The translations under genes and the position numbers were made by a program. Source: Gnetum montanum (Eukaryota > Streptophyta > Gnetopsida > Gnetales > Gnetaceae). From it: a stretch of 64,000 bases of DNA. Below are positions 37,437 through 48,526 of the stretch, piece by piece; position 1 is the first letter of the stretch, and each line of letters begins with the position of its first letter. The stretch lies in contig MNCI01011145.1 of the NCBI GenBank assembly GCA_015680685.1, forward strand, positions 1,055,780 to 1,119,779, read 5' to 3'. The notes beneath the pieces were generated by a model. It was given only the letters and a program-made list of their open reading frames with translations. It was not told where the DNA came from and did not search any database.

Positions 37437-37821
37437 GAAAAGTATAACAATGTTGTAAAACAAAAACAATAAAAGTTAAAGAAATTTGTAAAACAAAAAT
37501 GTGCAAAACAAAAATGTGTAAAACAAAAACGTGTAAAACATAAAGGTGGAAAAAAACATGTAAAAAAATGTGTAAAACAAAAACGTGTAAAACAAAAAAA
37601 ACATAAAAAGAACTGAGGGCCTCCAATGATTAGCATAGGTGGCCATCTCCCCCATGATTGAATTTCAAGGGAGAGATTCGAATTAATGAGTGCCTGTTTG
37701 AATTTCTTAAAAGTGTCCAACTTCTCCTGATTGATGTTTTCAAGTTAAGGGGTGGAAGTTGGCGACGCTCATACTCCTATGTGTCTATGCCTTTGTTGTT
37801 AACATGATTTTTTTCCTTAGT
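35679..37821 (-). other. 3' non-coding internal region of element 2
   Basis: No pol sequence. Contains a GA-rich tract (35870-35895), 'aaggggtgtgctttgaattctca' (36905-36927; four copies at the same place in element 4), a (CA)n microsatellite (37404-37431), and a run of 15-16-bp AAAACAAAAATGTGT units (37453-37605). The Phe/Cys-rich open frames at 37375-37720 are translations of these repeats. Homologous to 51448-53213. Confidence 0.7.
37404..37431 (+). repeat. (CA)n microsatellite
   Basis: About 14 CA units within the 3' non-coding part of element 2. Confidence 0.95.
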
Positions 37822-40611
37822 TCATTCCGTGCATATTGGGTTGCTCTTTCTAGTAGCTTTCAACCATGAGGTGTCCACTATTGGTGTGGTTGCTACATAT
37901 AGGCACCTTTGAATTTGTGTTTCTAGGGCACATCGGTTACATGGAAGAAGTGCGGAGCATTCCTCCATGTCATCACCCTCTAAGTCACCGTATGTGATGC
38001 ACGAAACTTTCTTCTTCTCAATATTTTTATAAATGTTTATGTTAGATATTTGCAAGGAAAGATCATGGATCCCTAGGCAGGCATCTATTATACTTAGCCA
38101 TGTCCTTCCCATTATAATTGGGAAGTCCCCTTTGTCATTGTTAACTTCTATCACTAGGAAATCAGCTGGGTAGGACCAACCGCACACAGTGGTAATGATG
38201 TCCTCCACCAAACCCAAGGGAATGGTGATGGACTGGTTTGCTAGCTCAAGTTGAATGTTGCTCTTCTTAAGTTGGGGTAGGTTCCAAGCTTGATACATCT
38301 CTCGTGAAATTAAGTTGACTTCGGAACCTAAGTCAAGAAGAGCCTTATGTGGTTCGTTCCCGGCGACTTGGAGGTAGATTAAGGGACTTCCAAGGTTAGA
38401 TAGTTTCCTGGGAAGGTGGCCTACCTTGATCCAGTCGGTTACAGTATGTGTTAACATAACCGTATGCATGAAGCTCTAATGTTGGATTGAAGGGAGCTTT
38501 GAAGCCTTATTTGTTGGAGGTGCATGCACAGACTCAACTGCTTGTTGATGTGAGAGCTTGTTTGGGCTTCTGGTTTTGAAGAAAGGTCTTTTCTTCTTTT
38601 GATTGTCAGAACTAGCAGTGGGTTGAATGTTTACAGCTCTTGTAGCATTACGTTGCTGTGGTTGAGTGGGGAGCTCCCCTTGCATTGTTGGAGCAAGAGG
38701 TATGGGAATTACCGGTGGAAGAGAGGTGGATGGATTTGGAGGATGGTGTGGGTATGAAGTGTCTCCCAGAGGAGGAGAAGTCCTTATAAAGTACTCCTGA
38801 ACTTGGTAGTAACATTGGGGAGCTGTGTGATCCATGGAGTCACTTGGAGAAACCGATTGTTGCACGTAATAGCCATAAGGATCTGGTTGCTAGTAAGGGT
38901 ATTGTTGCCTAGGTGGTGGCATCCCCCATGACTGTGAGTGTTGCCACTGTTGATGTTGCCCAATGGGTTATGGTGGAGTTCCACTTGGATAATATGTCAA
39001 TGGTTGGTGGAACTACTTTGGGTTACCTTGAGGATAAGGTAATCTTTGGGGTTCTTGCCTTTGATTAAGTCTTGGGTTGAGTGCATACACCCCAGACTCT
39101 TGTAGATGTGAGGTGATTGGACAACATCCCTTAGGATGGTCATATTGGCAGATCTCACATCCACCGTCATCTTTTGTGGCTGAGTCCACAACCCCATCAG
39201 AGATAGTTATTTTCCCCTTACCCTTGTTACGTGCAGGGCCTTAATCTCTTTGCTTTTTCTTGTCCTTGTCACTACTTCGTTCCTCCTTAGACTCCTCTAC
39301 AATATTTAGGACAGTTTCAATTTTACTGTCTAAGGAGCTCCATATTTCATCCACCTTAGCCGATACTTTTGTTGTTAGCTTCTGAATCGGCAAGGTTTTT
39401 CTGTTCACCAACTCTTCAAGTGGTGACTCATCCTCTTCATCACAAAATCTCACTCCCTCCTTTCGAAGAGAAGGATCACGGTTGTATTCTTCTGCACTTT
39501 CCATTTTGCATAGCTCCCCTTCTTCTTTGGCTACTTGTTCCAACGATCGATGAATCTCATGGGATCTAAGTTTTGATAATATCCCTTGGGCATAAGTCCC
39601 AAGGGTTCTCCTAGTTTCATACCTTAGCCCATCTACGATGTGGCGGAGTTAATCCTGCTGTGCGTAACCATGGCCTAAGCAATGATGTAACAATGAGTAG
39701 TAGTGGTCCATGGCAGCATCCAAGGGTTCATGAGTACCTTGCGTCCATCCTTGGATCTGCTTACATAAGTTAGACACTCTGGAATACATCTGATATTTAT
39801 CGTTAAAGAGTTCTAACATAGTACTCCACCTCTTAATGGTTTCTGGCTCTAAGGACCGATACCAACTCTCTGCTTCCTTGATGAGTGTCCTAGGAAACAA
39901 ATTTAATTTCTGCCACTTGTTCTCTATGTTTTGCAAGACATAAGCATCGTGGAATTCTTGTAAATGATTTTGCGGATCGGCGTTGTATCCCCCATCAAAG
40001 CATAGGATATTATTCATGTCTAAGCGCTTGATCCGACTATCTCTTTGATGCCTTATTGGTATTCTCATAGCCTTCATTATATCTAGCATACTTCGGGTGG
40101 CAAGTAGGGGTTCATCATGATCATCTCTTTCATGACATCTATGATGTTTATGTTGTTCCCTAATTTCCCTTCGTTCATGTCCTTGTCCTCTCTCTTGAAT
40201 CTCTTGTCGAGGTCTCTCATTTTGCCTACCTCTATCCTCACCGTTATGCTCTTTATGGATGCATCCAGATGTGGAAGGAGAGGGTGAATGGTGTGATGAA
40301 GGAGAAGAAGAAGGAGAACCATCTCCATGACGATGTTTCTTACCTTCTCTTCTGTGGCTACGGCCCTGATCGTAATGAAGATATGAATGCTCACCCTTAT
40401 CATGTGTCTGTGTTCCCTCTATGAATAGTTGGTGTTCACGGGGGTCAGAACTAGGGTTATGAATCGTGGAGCGTAGGTTCTGATACCCCACCTCCTCACT
40501 ATTGTTAGGAGGGGGAACATCTTTTGATAGAGAACTTGTTATAAGTGGTTCACCATCTCCAATTTCACTTATAACGGGTGAAGCATTACGGGGCCCTTTT
40601 CCCTTCAACAA
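37822..40611 (-). pseudogene. Gag-protease ORF of element 2, one frame with in-frame stops
   Basis: A single reading frame of 930 codons starts with an ATG at 40611. Order: a charged His/Arg/Ser-rich N-terminus; a gag core (DEPLLATRSMLDIM, FDGGYNADPQNHLQEFHDAY, AESWYRSLEPETIKRW; about codons 170-320); an acidic helical stretch; a short zinc knuckle CEICQYDHPKGCC (near 39155); a Pro/Gln-rich segment (38900-38500); and an aspartic protease (38469-37822) with LLDLGSEVNLIS (near 38320) and IIMGRTWLS (near 38110). The DLG active site is typical of Athila/Tat proteases. Six in-frame stops (near 39648, 39241, 39015, 38965, 38890, 38475) are all TAA/TAG; no frameshift. Open pieces: 39649-40611, 39241-39543, 38476-38865, 37822-38469. 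Confidence 0.88.
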
Positions 40612-41081
40612 TGTATGGCGGCTCTCCTACTATGAGTCCCTTAGACATTGCGCCTCTGTGGGATGGTAATTCCTTATGTCATAATCCTTCGCAACGTATT
40701 CAACATATAATTTTGTCATGCCAATTCGTGCAAGGGCACGAAGGAGCATGTCAGGGATTGCTCGATCGGGAGGTAACACTATGTTACCTTGCAAATCTCT
40801 CCAGCACAGTTGTTTATCTTGATAGAGGATAAAAGTAAAATCAAGTATATACTCATCAGGATGAGTGGTTGATTTTTGTTATGTGTTTTAGACTGCCAAT
40901 TGTTTCTTGTATGATTCCTAGGTGGTGATTTGCTCTTGTGAGAAGAAAAAGAAGACATTGTGTCTTATCAGTGTGCTATTTAACTGTTATATTTTTTTTG
41001 TTTGATTAACCCTAAGGTTCGTTTAAGCTCACAATGATATGAATAATTTCCTATGATCGACTTAGCGCACAAACACTTAGT
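40612..41081 (-). other. 5' leader of element 2
   Basis: Untranslated region between the primer-binding site (41082-41099) and the gag start. The small open frames here (such as 40578-40832 on the other strand) are not supported as genes. Confidence 0.6.
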
Positions 41082-41099
41082 CCCCAGCAACGGCGCCAA
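41082..41099 (-). other. tRNA-Asp-type primer-binding site
   Basis: Minus strand TGGCGCCGTTGCTGGGGA, one base inside the 5' LTR edge. It differs by one base from the TGGCGCCGTTGCCGGGGA used by Athila elements. Confidence 0.9.
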
Positions 41100-42683
41100 T
41101 GATGAGTGGCGAGGTACCCCTACAATCAACCATACAAAACAAGCGTAGCACGAGCGATCCGGTCGAACTTCGTAGACTAAGTGCCTACATGCCTCATGGA
41201 ACACTTAGGGTTAATTGTTCGTTGTCTTCCCAAACTCACTTGTAGTTGTCATGGTTGTATGGTTAAGTGAGTCTGAGGTATATGATTTTTATAGCTTTTA
41301 TGTTTTATCTCCTATGCTAGTGAGGTGAAGGGTTGAAGAAACTAATTAGCTAAATCTAACTAACTAACTAAGTCTTAATTAACCTAGTGATGAGTGGCGA
41401 GGTACCCCTACACTCAACCATACGAAATGAGCGTCGCACGCGCAATCCTGTCAAACTCCGTAGATGGACTAGTTGTGGCACCTAGATAGTTATCCTTAGG
41501 TCGCAGTTCACTATCTTCCCACCTGGACTAGTATTATATTTGTCACATATGGTTTAGTCTAGATGAGGTGTATGATATGTTCCTAATCTAACGCTACTCT
41601 TGAAGGCAGTGGAAAATAATATTAACTAAGCTAAGCTAGGAGGAAAAGGTAAGAAAATCTAATCTAGCCTAAGTGCGATGAGCAACCGATTCCTTGATCA
41701 ACTGTACACATCTTGGACCTCGTGCACGACTACCACTAGGATTACCAAGCGTAGATCCTAGGTACGCCACTGGGATTACCAAGTGCAGATCCCAGATACG
41801 CCACTGTGTTACCAAGCGTAGATCCTAGATACNCAAAATAATCTAACTCTGGAGGGATCAAACTGCCAGAGCTTCGCTACTTCTAAATTGCTAATTGCTT
41901 AACAAGGGAGAGCCGCTTCTTATTTATAGACATTGCAGCGGACTGCGATATCGCGTACGCGATATCGCAGGGGAAGACGCGATATGACGTATGCGATATC
42001 GCGACCCATGTGATATCGCGGCGGAAGTGATATCGTGTACGCGATATCGCGACCCATGCAATATTGCGGCTGTGATATCACAGCCACTGGGATATCATAG
42101 TAGTGATATCATAGCCAGAAAATTCATGACTCATCACCTAGCGTCAACATCCGTTCCCACTTACCGTACACACCCTGAACTGATGCAACCTTGGTTACCA
42201 AATGCTAATCGTTGCTGGGATCACCAAGCGTAACGCACGTGCTCGAAGTGGTCGTACTGAGGCACTTAACTAGGAGAGAAGGGTTGAGAGAGAATTAACT
42301 AAGAAAGCATTAAATGGAAAACAGTAAATAAAAATAAACAAAAGTGCTAATTAGCCTATTACATGCACTGCAAGGTTTATCCGAAAGGCTCGCCTTTATT
42401 GCTGTACACAAACTTGTGTTCAGGTACAATGTTTGCTTGAATAAAAATCCATTTACTTTGGGACTCCTACTACGGGCACATGGAAAATATTCTATCTCTG
42501 GAGTGATCAATCTGCTAGAGTTTTACTACGGTCTAAGCCTAGGATGAGAAACAAGGGAATGCCGCCTCTTATTTATAGACTTAGCGGTGCACCGCGATAT
42601 CGCGTACGCAATATCACAGGGGACGACGCGATATCATGTACGCGATATCGCAGGGGATGTGATATCGAGGTCACGTCCCATCA
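41100..42683 (-). repeat. 5' LTR of element 2, interrupted by a solo LTR
   Basis: Matches 34872-35678 on both sides of the insertion at 41388-42141. It ends CCCATCA at 42683, followed by TSD CATGG. The open frames at 42310-42510 and 42344-42547 are LTR sequence. Confidence 0.9.
41388..42136 (-). repeat. Solo LTR of a related family, inside the 5' LTR
   Basis: 749 bp from TGATGAGTGGCG to CTCATCA, flanked by CCTAG at 41383-41387 and 42137-42141. The other LTR (near 35155) has CCTAG only once. Its interior differs strongly from the host LTR, and it carries about eleven GATATC-type palindromes (41945-42115) upstream (on the minus strand) of a TATA box near 41920. One unresolved base is near 41833. 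A solo LTR normally arises by recombination between the two LTRs of a full element. Confidence 0.9.
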
Positions 42684-43627
42684 CATGGTATAGGCATTAA
42701 GAAGATTCAAGAATCAAGACAATAAGATAACAAAAATCATGCATTCCACACTAAAGATGCAACTCTTAGAGATAGTCTGCCATGTCCCATATATCTAGAG
42801 ATAAAAAAGTGTTGAATTTGCACTTTGTCATCACATCAAGCAAAAAGACATACTAATTTTTATTTTATTAAAAGATTGATGAGAGGATGTAATTAGAGAA
42901 TGAACCCAACCTCTCATGTCTCTTAAATTTCTAGCCTAATTTTTCATAAAATTGGCTTGTCCCATCATATTCTATTATGGCCCCATGAATTGGCTATAAA
43001 TATGTGGGCAAGTCATGTTTGTAAGTGAAGGAATTGATGTTATTAAGGCAATTTGATTCTACAGTAATAAAATAGTTTATGTTATGAAGTTTTCCACTCT
43101 AATAACTTTCATCATCCATCATTAATTCATCATATCCACCAATTCATGAATCTAAGTTGAATAATCACATTTGGGACTACTCTTATGCAATAGATTTCAA
43201 CCATCAAAGCAACTCAAATCAATTCCAAATTTTTCAGGTAGGTAGATTGTTGAAAGAGCTTTGTATCAAGTATTTACTAAGTCTATAACTCTCTTTGATT
43301 GCAAAAATATTCATTGTGCAAGTCATCAAGTTATATTCTAGATGCTACACAGTTTTATTTAAGTCCCCCTTCTCAGGATAGATTTGAATCATCAAATAAC
43401 TTTCATTTGATTTGAAATTTTATAGGCTTATAGATTATAGAACAAGCTTTCCAACAAGCCTAAAATTAGCTCAAAAATTATCCAAATAGAGAAGACATCG
43501 CAACTACAAAATCTGAAAAAATTTAGTTTTTCTCATTTGGGCCACCCACATCATTTGATATATTGGGATACCAAAAATCTGTAAAATAAAAAAACATTTG
43601 AATCTTCTTACATCCAAAAAATCTACA

Positions 43628-45908
43628 AAATTAAATACCAAATACATTTCATTTCTTTTTTATCATTTATAAAAAACTAGTTTATCTTTGTTTGACAAAT
43701 TCATATGTCTTAATTCGAATCAAATGTTTATGACTTGATATTCTTTGGTAATTTTTGAGTCTTCAATAATATTATAGCTGTCTTACATTCTTCATTAAAT
43801 CATTGTTGATTGCTTGTATTTTAGGCTTTCAAAATACTATGGGAACATGTGATTAGAGTTTTTGTAAGACTCACATTTGGATTTCAAATCTTCTAAATTT
43901 CATTTTGGAAATATTCCTTAATTTTTGTAGTTGTTTTGAAGTGATTTTACCTTTTGGAATATCTAATATGTTGTCTGTTATTAATAACATGAAGTATAAA
44001 TGTTGATGATAAGATTTAATTACTTTTTCTGCCTACTTCAAAACATTTAATGGTGCCAACATTCTTTGGGCTACAAAGAAGAAAATCAATACTCAATTGC
44101 CATCCTACAAAAGTGAAGCCATCTAATTTTTGATATTTATTGTTGTCATAGATAAATCCCCTCATAGAATTAATCAAAACTCATTATAGAATTAAAATTC
44201 CCTCATAGATAAAATTTCCCAATCCCATGATAAACCTTCTAGTGCATAAACAACATTCTCTAGGTGTAAAGTGTAGGTTTTTTTTGATGGCATGTGTGAA
44301 GTTTGAAATTTTGAAAATTTTTGGTATAAAAATGAAATTTTGATTTACCACAAGTTGTAGTTTGTTAACCACAAGATGACCATGAGTCACGGTTTGTAAA
44401 AAACAAATATATATAAATTTTTGAGGATTGTATGAGTGGACCACAAGTAGTGGTGGCTTAGCACAATTAGGCCAAAGTCATCGTGTTTTTACCTTATTTT
44501 TTGAGCTAACTACAAGCTAACCATGAGTTATGGTCTTGTTGATTGAAGATACCATGAGTTGTGTGTGGTTGTGATGGACTAAAAAACCTTGACTATCAAC
44601 ATTGCCTAGAGGTGTAAATGATACTAAGGTGGTAGCATGAACGAATTAAGTTTGATTTTTTATAGGAATTGAATGAAGAAGAAGATGATGACTTTTGATC
44701 TTCATTGTGATGAAATTCTAAAAGTTAAGATGCAAATCTTGATCTAAATTGAAATCTATTAAAATTGTTGATAATAATAATAATTGATGATGAAAATGTT
44801 GACTTAAATTGATGAATTAATATCGAAAACTAGTTTGCTAACAATGGATATTGTTGGAGAAAATTCGTAATCAATACTTTATTGCAGAAAAACTAATCAT
44901 TATATCCATGTATGGCCTTTGAATTTGTATAGAACAATTGGGGTCATACTCAGGATCATTGAAAAGTCATTCTTCATGGTAGAAAAGAAATAAAATAGAG
45001 AAAATAAAGATGAATTAGGGCTAAAATAATATGCATCCATCCATCAACTCATAACAAAATAAAAATTCGTTGAACTTTTAAAATTTTTTCTTGAAGCTAA
45101 AAATTAAATAGCATTGTGCAATACTACAAAGTAACAAAAAGCTAAAAATAAAAAAGATTTTTTGCTGTAGTATTTTTAATCAAACATGGTGAATATATTC
45201 TATTTTTTGTATTTGAACTTCTTGATGAAGATAATTTGACACCAAAATAGTCAAACCTCCAAATGGTTTTTTTGAGTCTTCAATTTATGATGTTTTAGCA
45301 TTATGAAAAATATTAAATTTATTAAAAAATTATATTATGTAACACTCAAGAATTGACATTAACATAGGATTAGTAGCAAACACTTCGTGAATAAGGTTAC
45401 CAAGTTTTCTTGGTGCCATTGCAAAAAGGTTAATTAAATTATTAACTATAATTTACAATTTGTTGCAACTTTCCTTTAAAACAAGGTATCCTAGGAATAT
45501 GTGGTGCTCATTTTCAATTGCTCTTTGAATTATTTATGCCATAGGTTTTCTCTGGTATCGCAAATTGGACCATCTACCTAGGTCAATCCTAAACTATTTG
45601 TATTATATAACATGCATAATTTAAACTATTTTAAGTAATTGTAATTAACATTTAGCAAGTAAAACAAAATAACTTTTAAGGTATTTATTTGTTTAGGAAT
45701 GATTAGTTAAAAGCAATTTTATAATAACTAAGAATAAAAAACGTTAGAAATGTGTTGGTTATACTTTTCTAGGGCTCTCAACCATAATTTAATTTTAACT
45801 ATATTTCAGGTCAAAATCCAAAGGAAATTTTTTGGTTATTTCTTTCTAACAAAATAACCATGTATGTGGTATTCCATGCTGACAAAAATCTAACCTTGCA
45901 TTGGACAG
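43628..45908. other. Intronic sequence, nothing recognised
   Basis: AT-rich, with no recognisable coding sequence and no LRR-like exon that I can see. The open frame at 44184-44444 (minus) shows no domain. Confidence 0.5.
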
Positions 45909-47531
45909 GAGGCACCATCAAAATTAAGAGAACTTATTGTACAGGATTGCACAAAACTTCAGAGTCTTCCAGAATCGATGAGAAAGCTCAGACAGTTGAC
46001 TTGTATTGATCTGCTTAAATGCACATCTTTGAAGATCATTCCGGATAGCTTTGGACAGTTACAAGGGTTGACTTGTATGTATCTGCATAAATGCACATCT
46101 TTGAAGATCATTCCGGATAGCTTTGGACAGTTACAAGGGTTGAAACATCTCCAATTTAACAGATGCCATGCATTGGAATGCTTGCCAGAGACTTTTGGAG
46201 GTCTGAGAAGATTAAGTAAACTGACCGTTAACAGATGTCATGCAATGGTGTCGTTGCCCGAGTCACTTGGGGGTCTGAGAAGATTAAGTAAACTAACCAT
46301 TATCGGATGTCACGCAATGGTGTCGTTGCCCGAGTCACTTGGGGATCTGACAAGGTTAAGTAAACTGACCATTAACGGATGTGACGCATTGGTTTCGTTG
46401 CCCGAGTCACTTGGGGATCTGAGAAGCTTAAGTAAACTGACCATTTACTACTGTCCCGCAATGCTGTCGTTGCCAGAGTCATCCAGGAAACTGGTGCAAT
46501 TACAATCCTTGGACATCTGTTGTTGCCCTGCTTGGGAAGGGCTAGTACCATCATTGCGATGCTGGACAAACTTAGTTAGTCTAAGTGTGCATACGTGTGA
46601 TAAAATAAGATGGTCACCAAAGCAGTTCCAAGGGATTCGTTTTCCGTCGTCGCGACTTGAGCTTGAGCTGTCAGTACTTGACGTGGAAGATGATATGGAG
46701 GTTGCACATTCCTTGTTTGGTAGCACGGATCTCTGCAACTTTGTCCAACCCATTCAAATTATTAAGCAACAGACATACACTGCCGGTTTGCTTTTAGCAG
46801 CAGCTAATAATAATAATAGATGTCCTCCTCAATTAAGTGAATTTGAATTAACAGTCAATCATTTCATCAACTCTGCCAGCGGTCTGAACAGTGAAAAGCA
46901 TACGCTGGATCTTAGAGGCTTGTGGAATGTAAAGGAGCTTGCCCTATGTCATCTTCGTAATCTGGTGACACTGAATCTCTTTTATTGTTACAATCTCCCA
47001 AAGTTACCCGAGAGTATAGGAGGTCTTTCATTTCTAGAAAACCTTTCCCTGATTTGGTGCTTGAATTTAGAGGAGGTGGATCTCATTGGTAACTTACAAA
47101 ATCTAAGATGCCTAGAAATTCGTTGTTGCCTTGCTTTGAAAGTATTACCGTCTTGCATAGGGACTCTTTCTGGACTAGAAGAGTTATGTGTGGCAGATTG
47201 CTGGATGATGGAAGTAATCCATACGCAGGCATTGTTTAGTCTTACCCGGCTTGAGGTGTGTTCCTGTGTTAACCTCAGCAGAATTGTTGGGCTTTCACAC
47301 CTTTCCGGACTCGAGATTCTAATTATTGAGGGGTGTTTGAACCTGAGAAATATGATGGAAGGCCCAGGCCGTTTCAACGACCTGCGTTCGGTCTATATCA
47401 CCGGGTGTTACGGGTTACATGATCGGCAGCTGTCACTTCAGCCTGACATTTGCAACCAATCATACCAGGGGAAGGATACCGAGGTAATTAGTATGCCCGA
47501 CATTTTCAACCAATTATACAACGACGATCAG
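45909..47531 (+). CDS. TNL resistance gene, exon 5: main LRR domain
   Basis: 541 codons, open throughout, from acceptor GGACAG (45908) to donor GTATTT (47532), phase 0 at both ends. It starts APSKLRELIVQDCTKLQSLP. About 24-residue repeats of the type LxxLxxLxIxxCxxLxSLPESxGxL follow, the plant TIR-type LRR pattern. DNA-level tandem copies of exactly 72 bp occur twice at 45996-46139 and four times at 46200-46487. A non-LRR insert (about 46640-46900) separates a second LRR set (46900-47400), rich in Cys. LRRs sense ligand or guard proteins. Caveat: the phase-0 start does not fit the phase-2 end of exon 4. Confidence 0.87.
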
Positions 47532-47654
47532 GTATTTCTAAAATTAACTCTGTATCGTGTGCACTTCTGTTTGTAATTGCTATGCTTGCATTTAGTACAT
47601 ATGCCGTTTAGTAATTATTATCCCAATTGTCGTGCTTATTTATCTTGAACTCAG

Positions 47655-48410
47655 GAAGTGTTGCAGTGTTCGTTAAATGCAAACGGCGGTGGAATATTAA
47701 ATGTGAAAATGATGCCAGCTTTGAGTTTAGTGATGGAACAAAAAATCAAAGATTTGATTGGCTGCCAAGATATGTGCTCCTTCTTTCATAAATTCCCCTC
47801 TAAACATATCCACGGTGGACATGTCCTTGCCCTCCCATTTATTCCACACGTGGTGGTGCTGTGTCTTACCTCATCAGTTTACACCGCTGACCTTCCCAGA
47901 CATGTTCCCCCGCCTCGAACCCAGTTTCACTTCTCAACTGATTATTACAAAGGTTATGACAGAGGACGTTATGGCACAGTAAGTTATTATTATGGAATGC
48001 CCGGTGCAGGGTACGATTTTGAGCGTTTTGATTGTGGGGAAGAAATCCACTTGGCTGTATTACCCTTTGGCGTGGAAGGGGACATTAAAAGTTGTGATGA
48101 TGACATCTACGTTAACATAGAACAGGGTGAACTTAAATGGCCAGACACTTGGGATGACATAAACAGTTGTCACGGTCCAAGCTGCAAAGCACTTGTAAAA
48201 GATGGATGGATAGTTTATTTGGGTTGCAGAAAAGAATACTTGGCAAAAGAGATCTGCAACATCTTTTATTCTGAATTGAGGAAACAACGCTTGATTTCTT
48301 GTGCATGGACTCAACTACCTTCTCAGCTCCACGTTTATGAATTTTCAGCACTTGACATTGCAGGTTATCAAATAACCAAGATCTCTCGTCACGGCAACAC
48401 TTGTATTATG
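47655..48410 (+). CDS. TNL resistance gene, exon 6: C-terminal post-LRR domain
   Basis: 252 open codons between acceptor GAACTCAG (47654) and donor GTAAAC (48411), phase 0 at both ends, in frame with exon 5 across a 123-bp intron. Contains ALPFIPHVVVLCLTSSVY, then a Tyr/Gly-rich stretch, EEIHLAVLPFGVEGD, and GWIVYLGCRKEYLAKEI near the end. I do not recognise a named domain; by position it corresponds to the post-LRR region (C-JID in angiosperm TNLs), but the sequence is not an obvious match. If the last intron were retained, translation would add about ten residues and stop at 48443. Confidence 0.75.
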
Positions 48411-48526
48411 GTAAACATACACCTAGTTGTTTTATTTTTTTAACAGCTGATGATGAATAAGAATATCTGACTAACCTTTTAACTAGTATCCTTGGATTAA
48501 GGTTGGCTTGGGCATGTTTTAAACAG

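Larger units (their letters stand above)
34872..42683 (-). mobile_element. Athila/Tat-like gag-protease LTR element without pol (element 2)
   Basis: 3' LTR 34872-35678 and 5' LTR 41100-42683 (the latter with a solo LTR inside) share TGATGAGTGGCGAGG starts and CATCA ends. TSD CATGG is at 34867-34871 and 42684-42688. On the minus strand TGGCGCCGTTGCTGGGGA follows the 5' LTR directly (41082-41099); this tRNA-Asp-type primer-binding site is characteristic of Athila/Tat elements. A polypurine tract (catgggggta) sits at 35679-35688. Between the LTRs only gag and an aspartic protease are found; no RT, RNase H or integrase in about 5.4 kb. It is non-autonomous and lies antisense to the TNL gene. Confidence 0.88.
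32824..43627 (+). mobile_element. Internally deleted Copia element in the TNL intron
   Basis: A 5' LTR remnant (32824-32947) matches the end of a 3' LTR (about 43500-43627): both carry 'gcaactacaaaatc', 'ccacccacatcatttgatatatt' and end in CTACA. A tRNA-Met-type primer-binding site (TTGATGTCAGAGC, about 32949-32961) follows the 5' LTR. Gag, protease and most of integrase are missing; coding starts at the integrase C-terminus. The element is split at 34866-34871 by an Athila-like insertion and resumes at 42684. The 3' LTR start is unclear (about 42880). Confidence 0.75.
28448..45908 (+). other. Giant intron of the TNL gene (17,461 bp), transposon-filled
   Basis: Bounded by a good donor (CG/GTAAGA, 28448) and acceptor (GGACAG/GAGG, 45908). 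The other introns of this gene are 111-678 bp. Contents: unrecognised AT-rich sequence (28448-31330), LINE remnant (minus, about 31330-32823), internally deleted Copia (plus, 32824-43627) with an Athila-like element (minus, 34872-42683) nested in it, and unrecognised AT-rich sequence (43628-45908). Because exons 4 and 5 are out of phase, one small exon may be hidden or lost in here. Confidence 0.65.

Noticed and set aside
37375-37720. Phe/Cys/His-rich minus-strand ORFs
   Set aside because: Direct translation of the AAAACAAAAATGTGT repeat and the (CA)n tract in a non-coding part of element 2.
37822-40611. Stop codons reassigned to Gln (altered genetic code) in the gag-protease frame
   Set aside because: The TNL exons use normal stops, and TE copies elsewhere show Trp-to-stop and frameshift decay; methylation-driven mutation explains it more simply.
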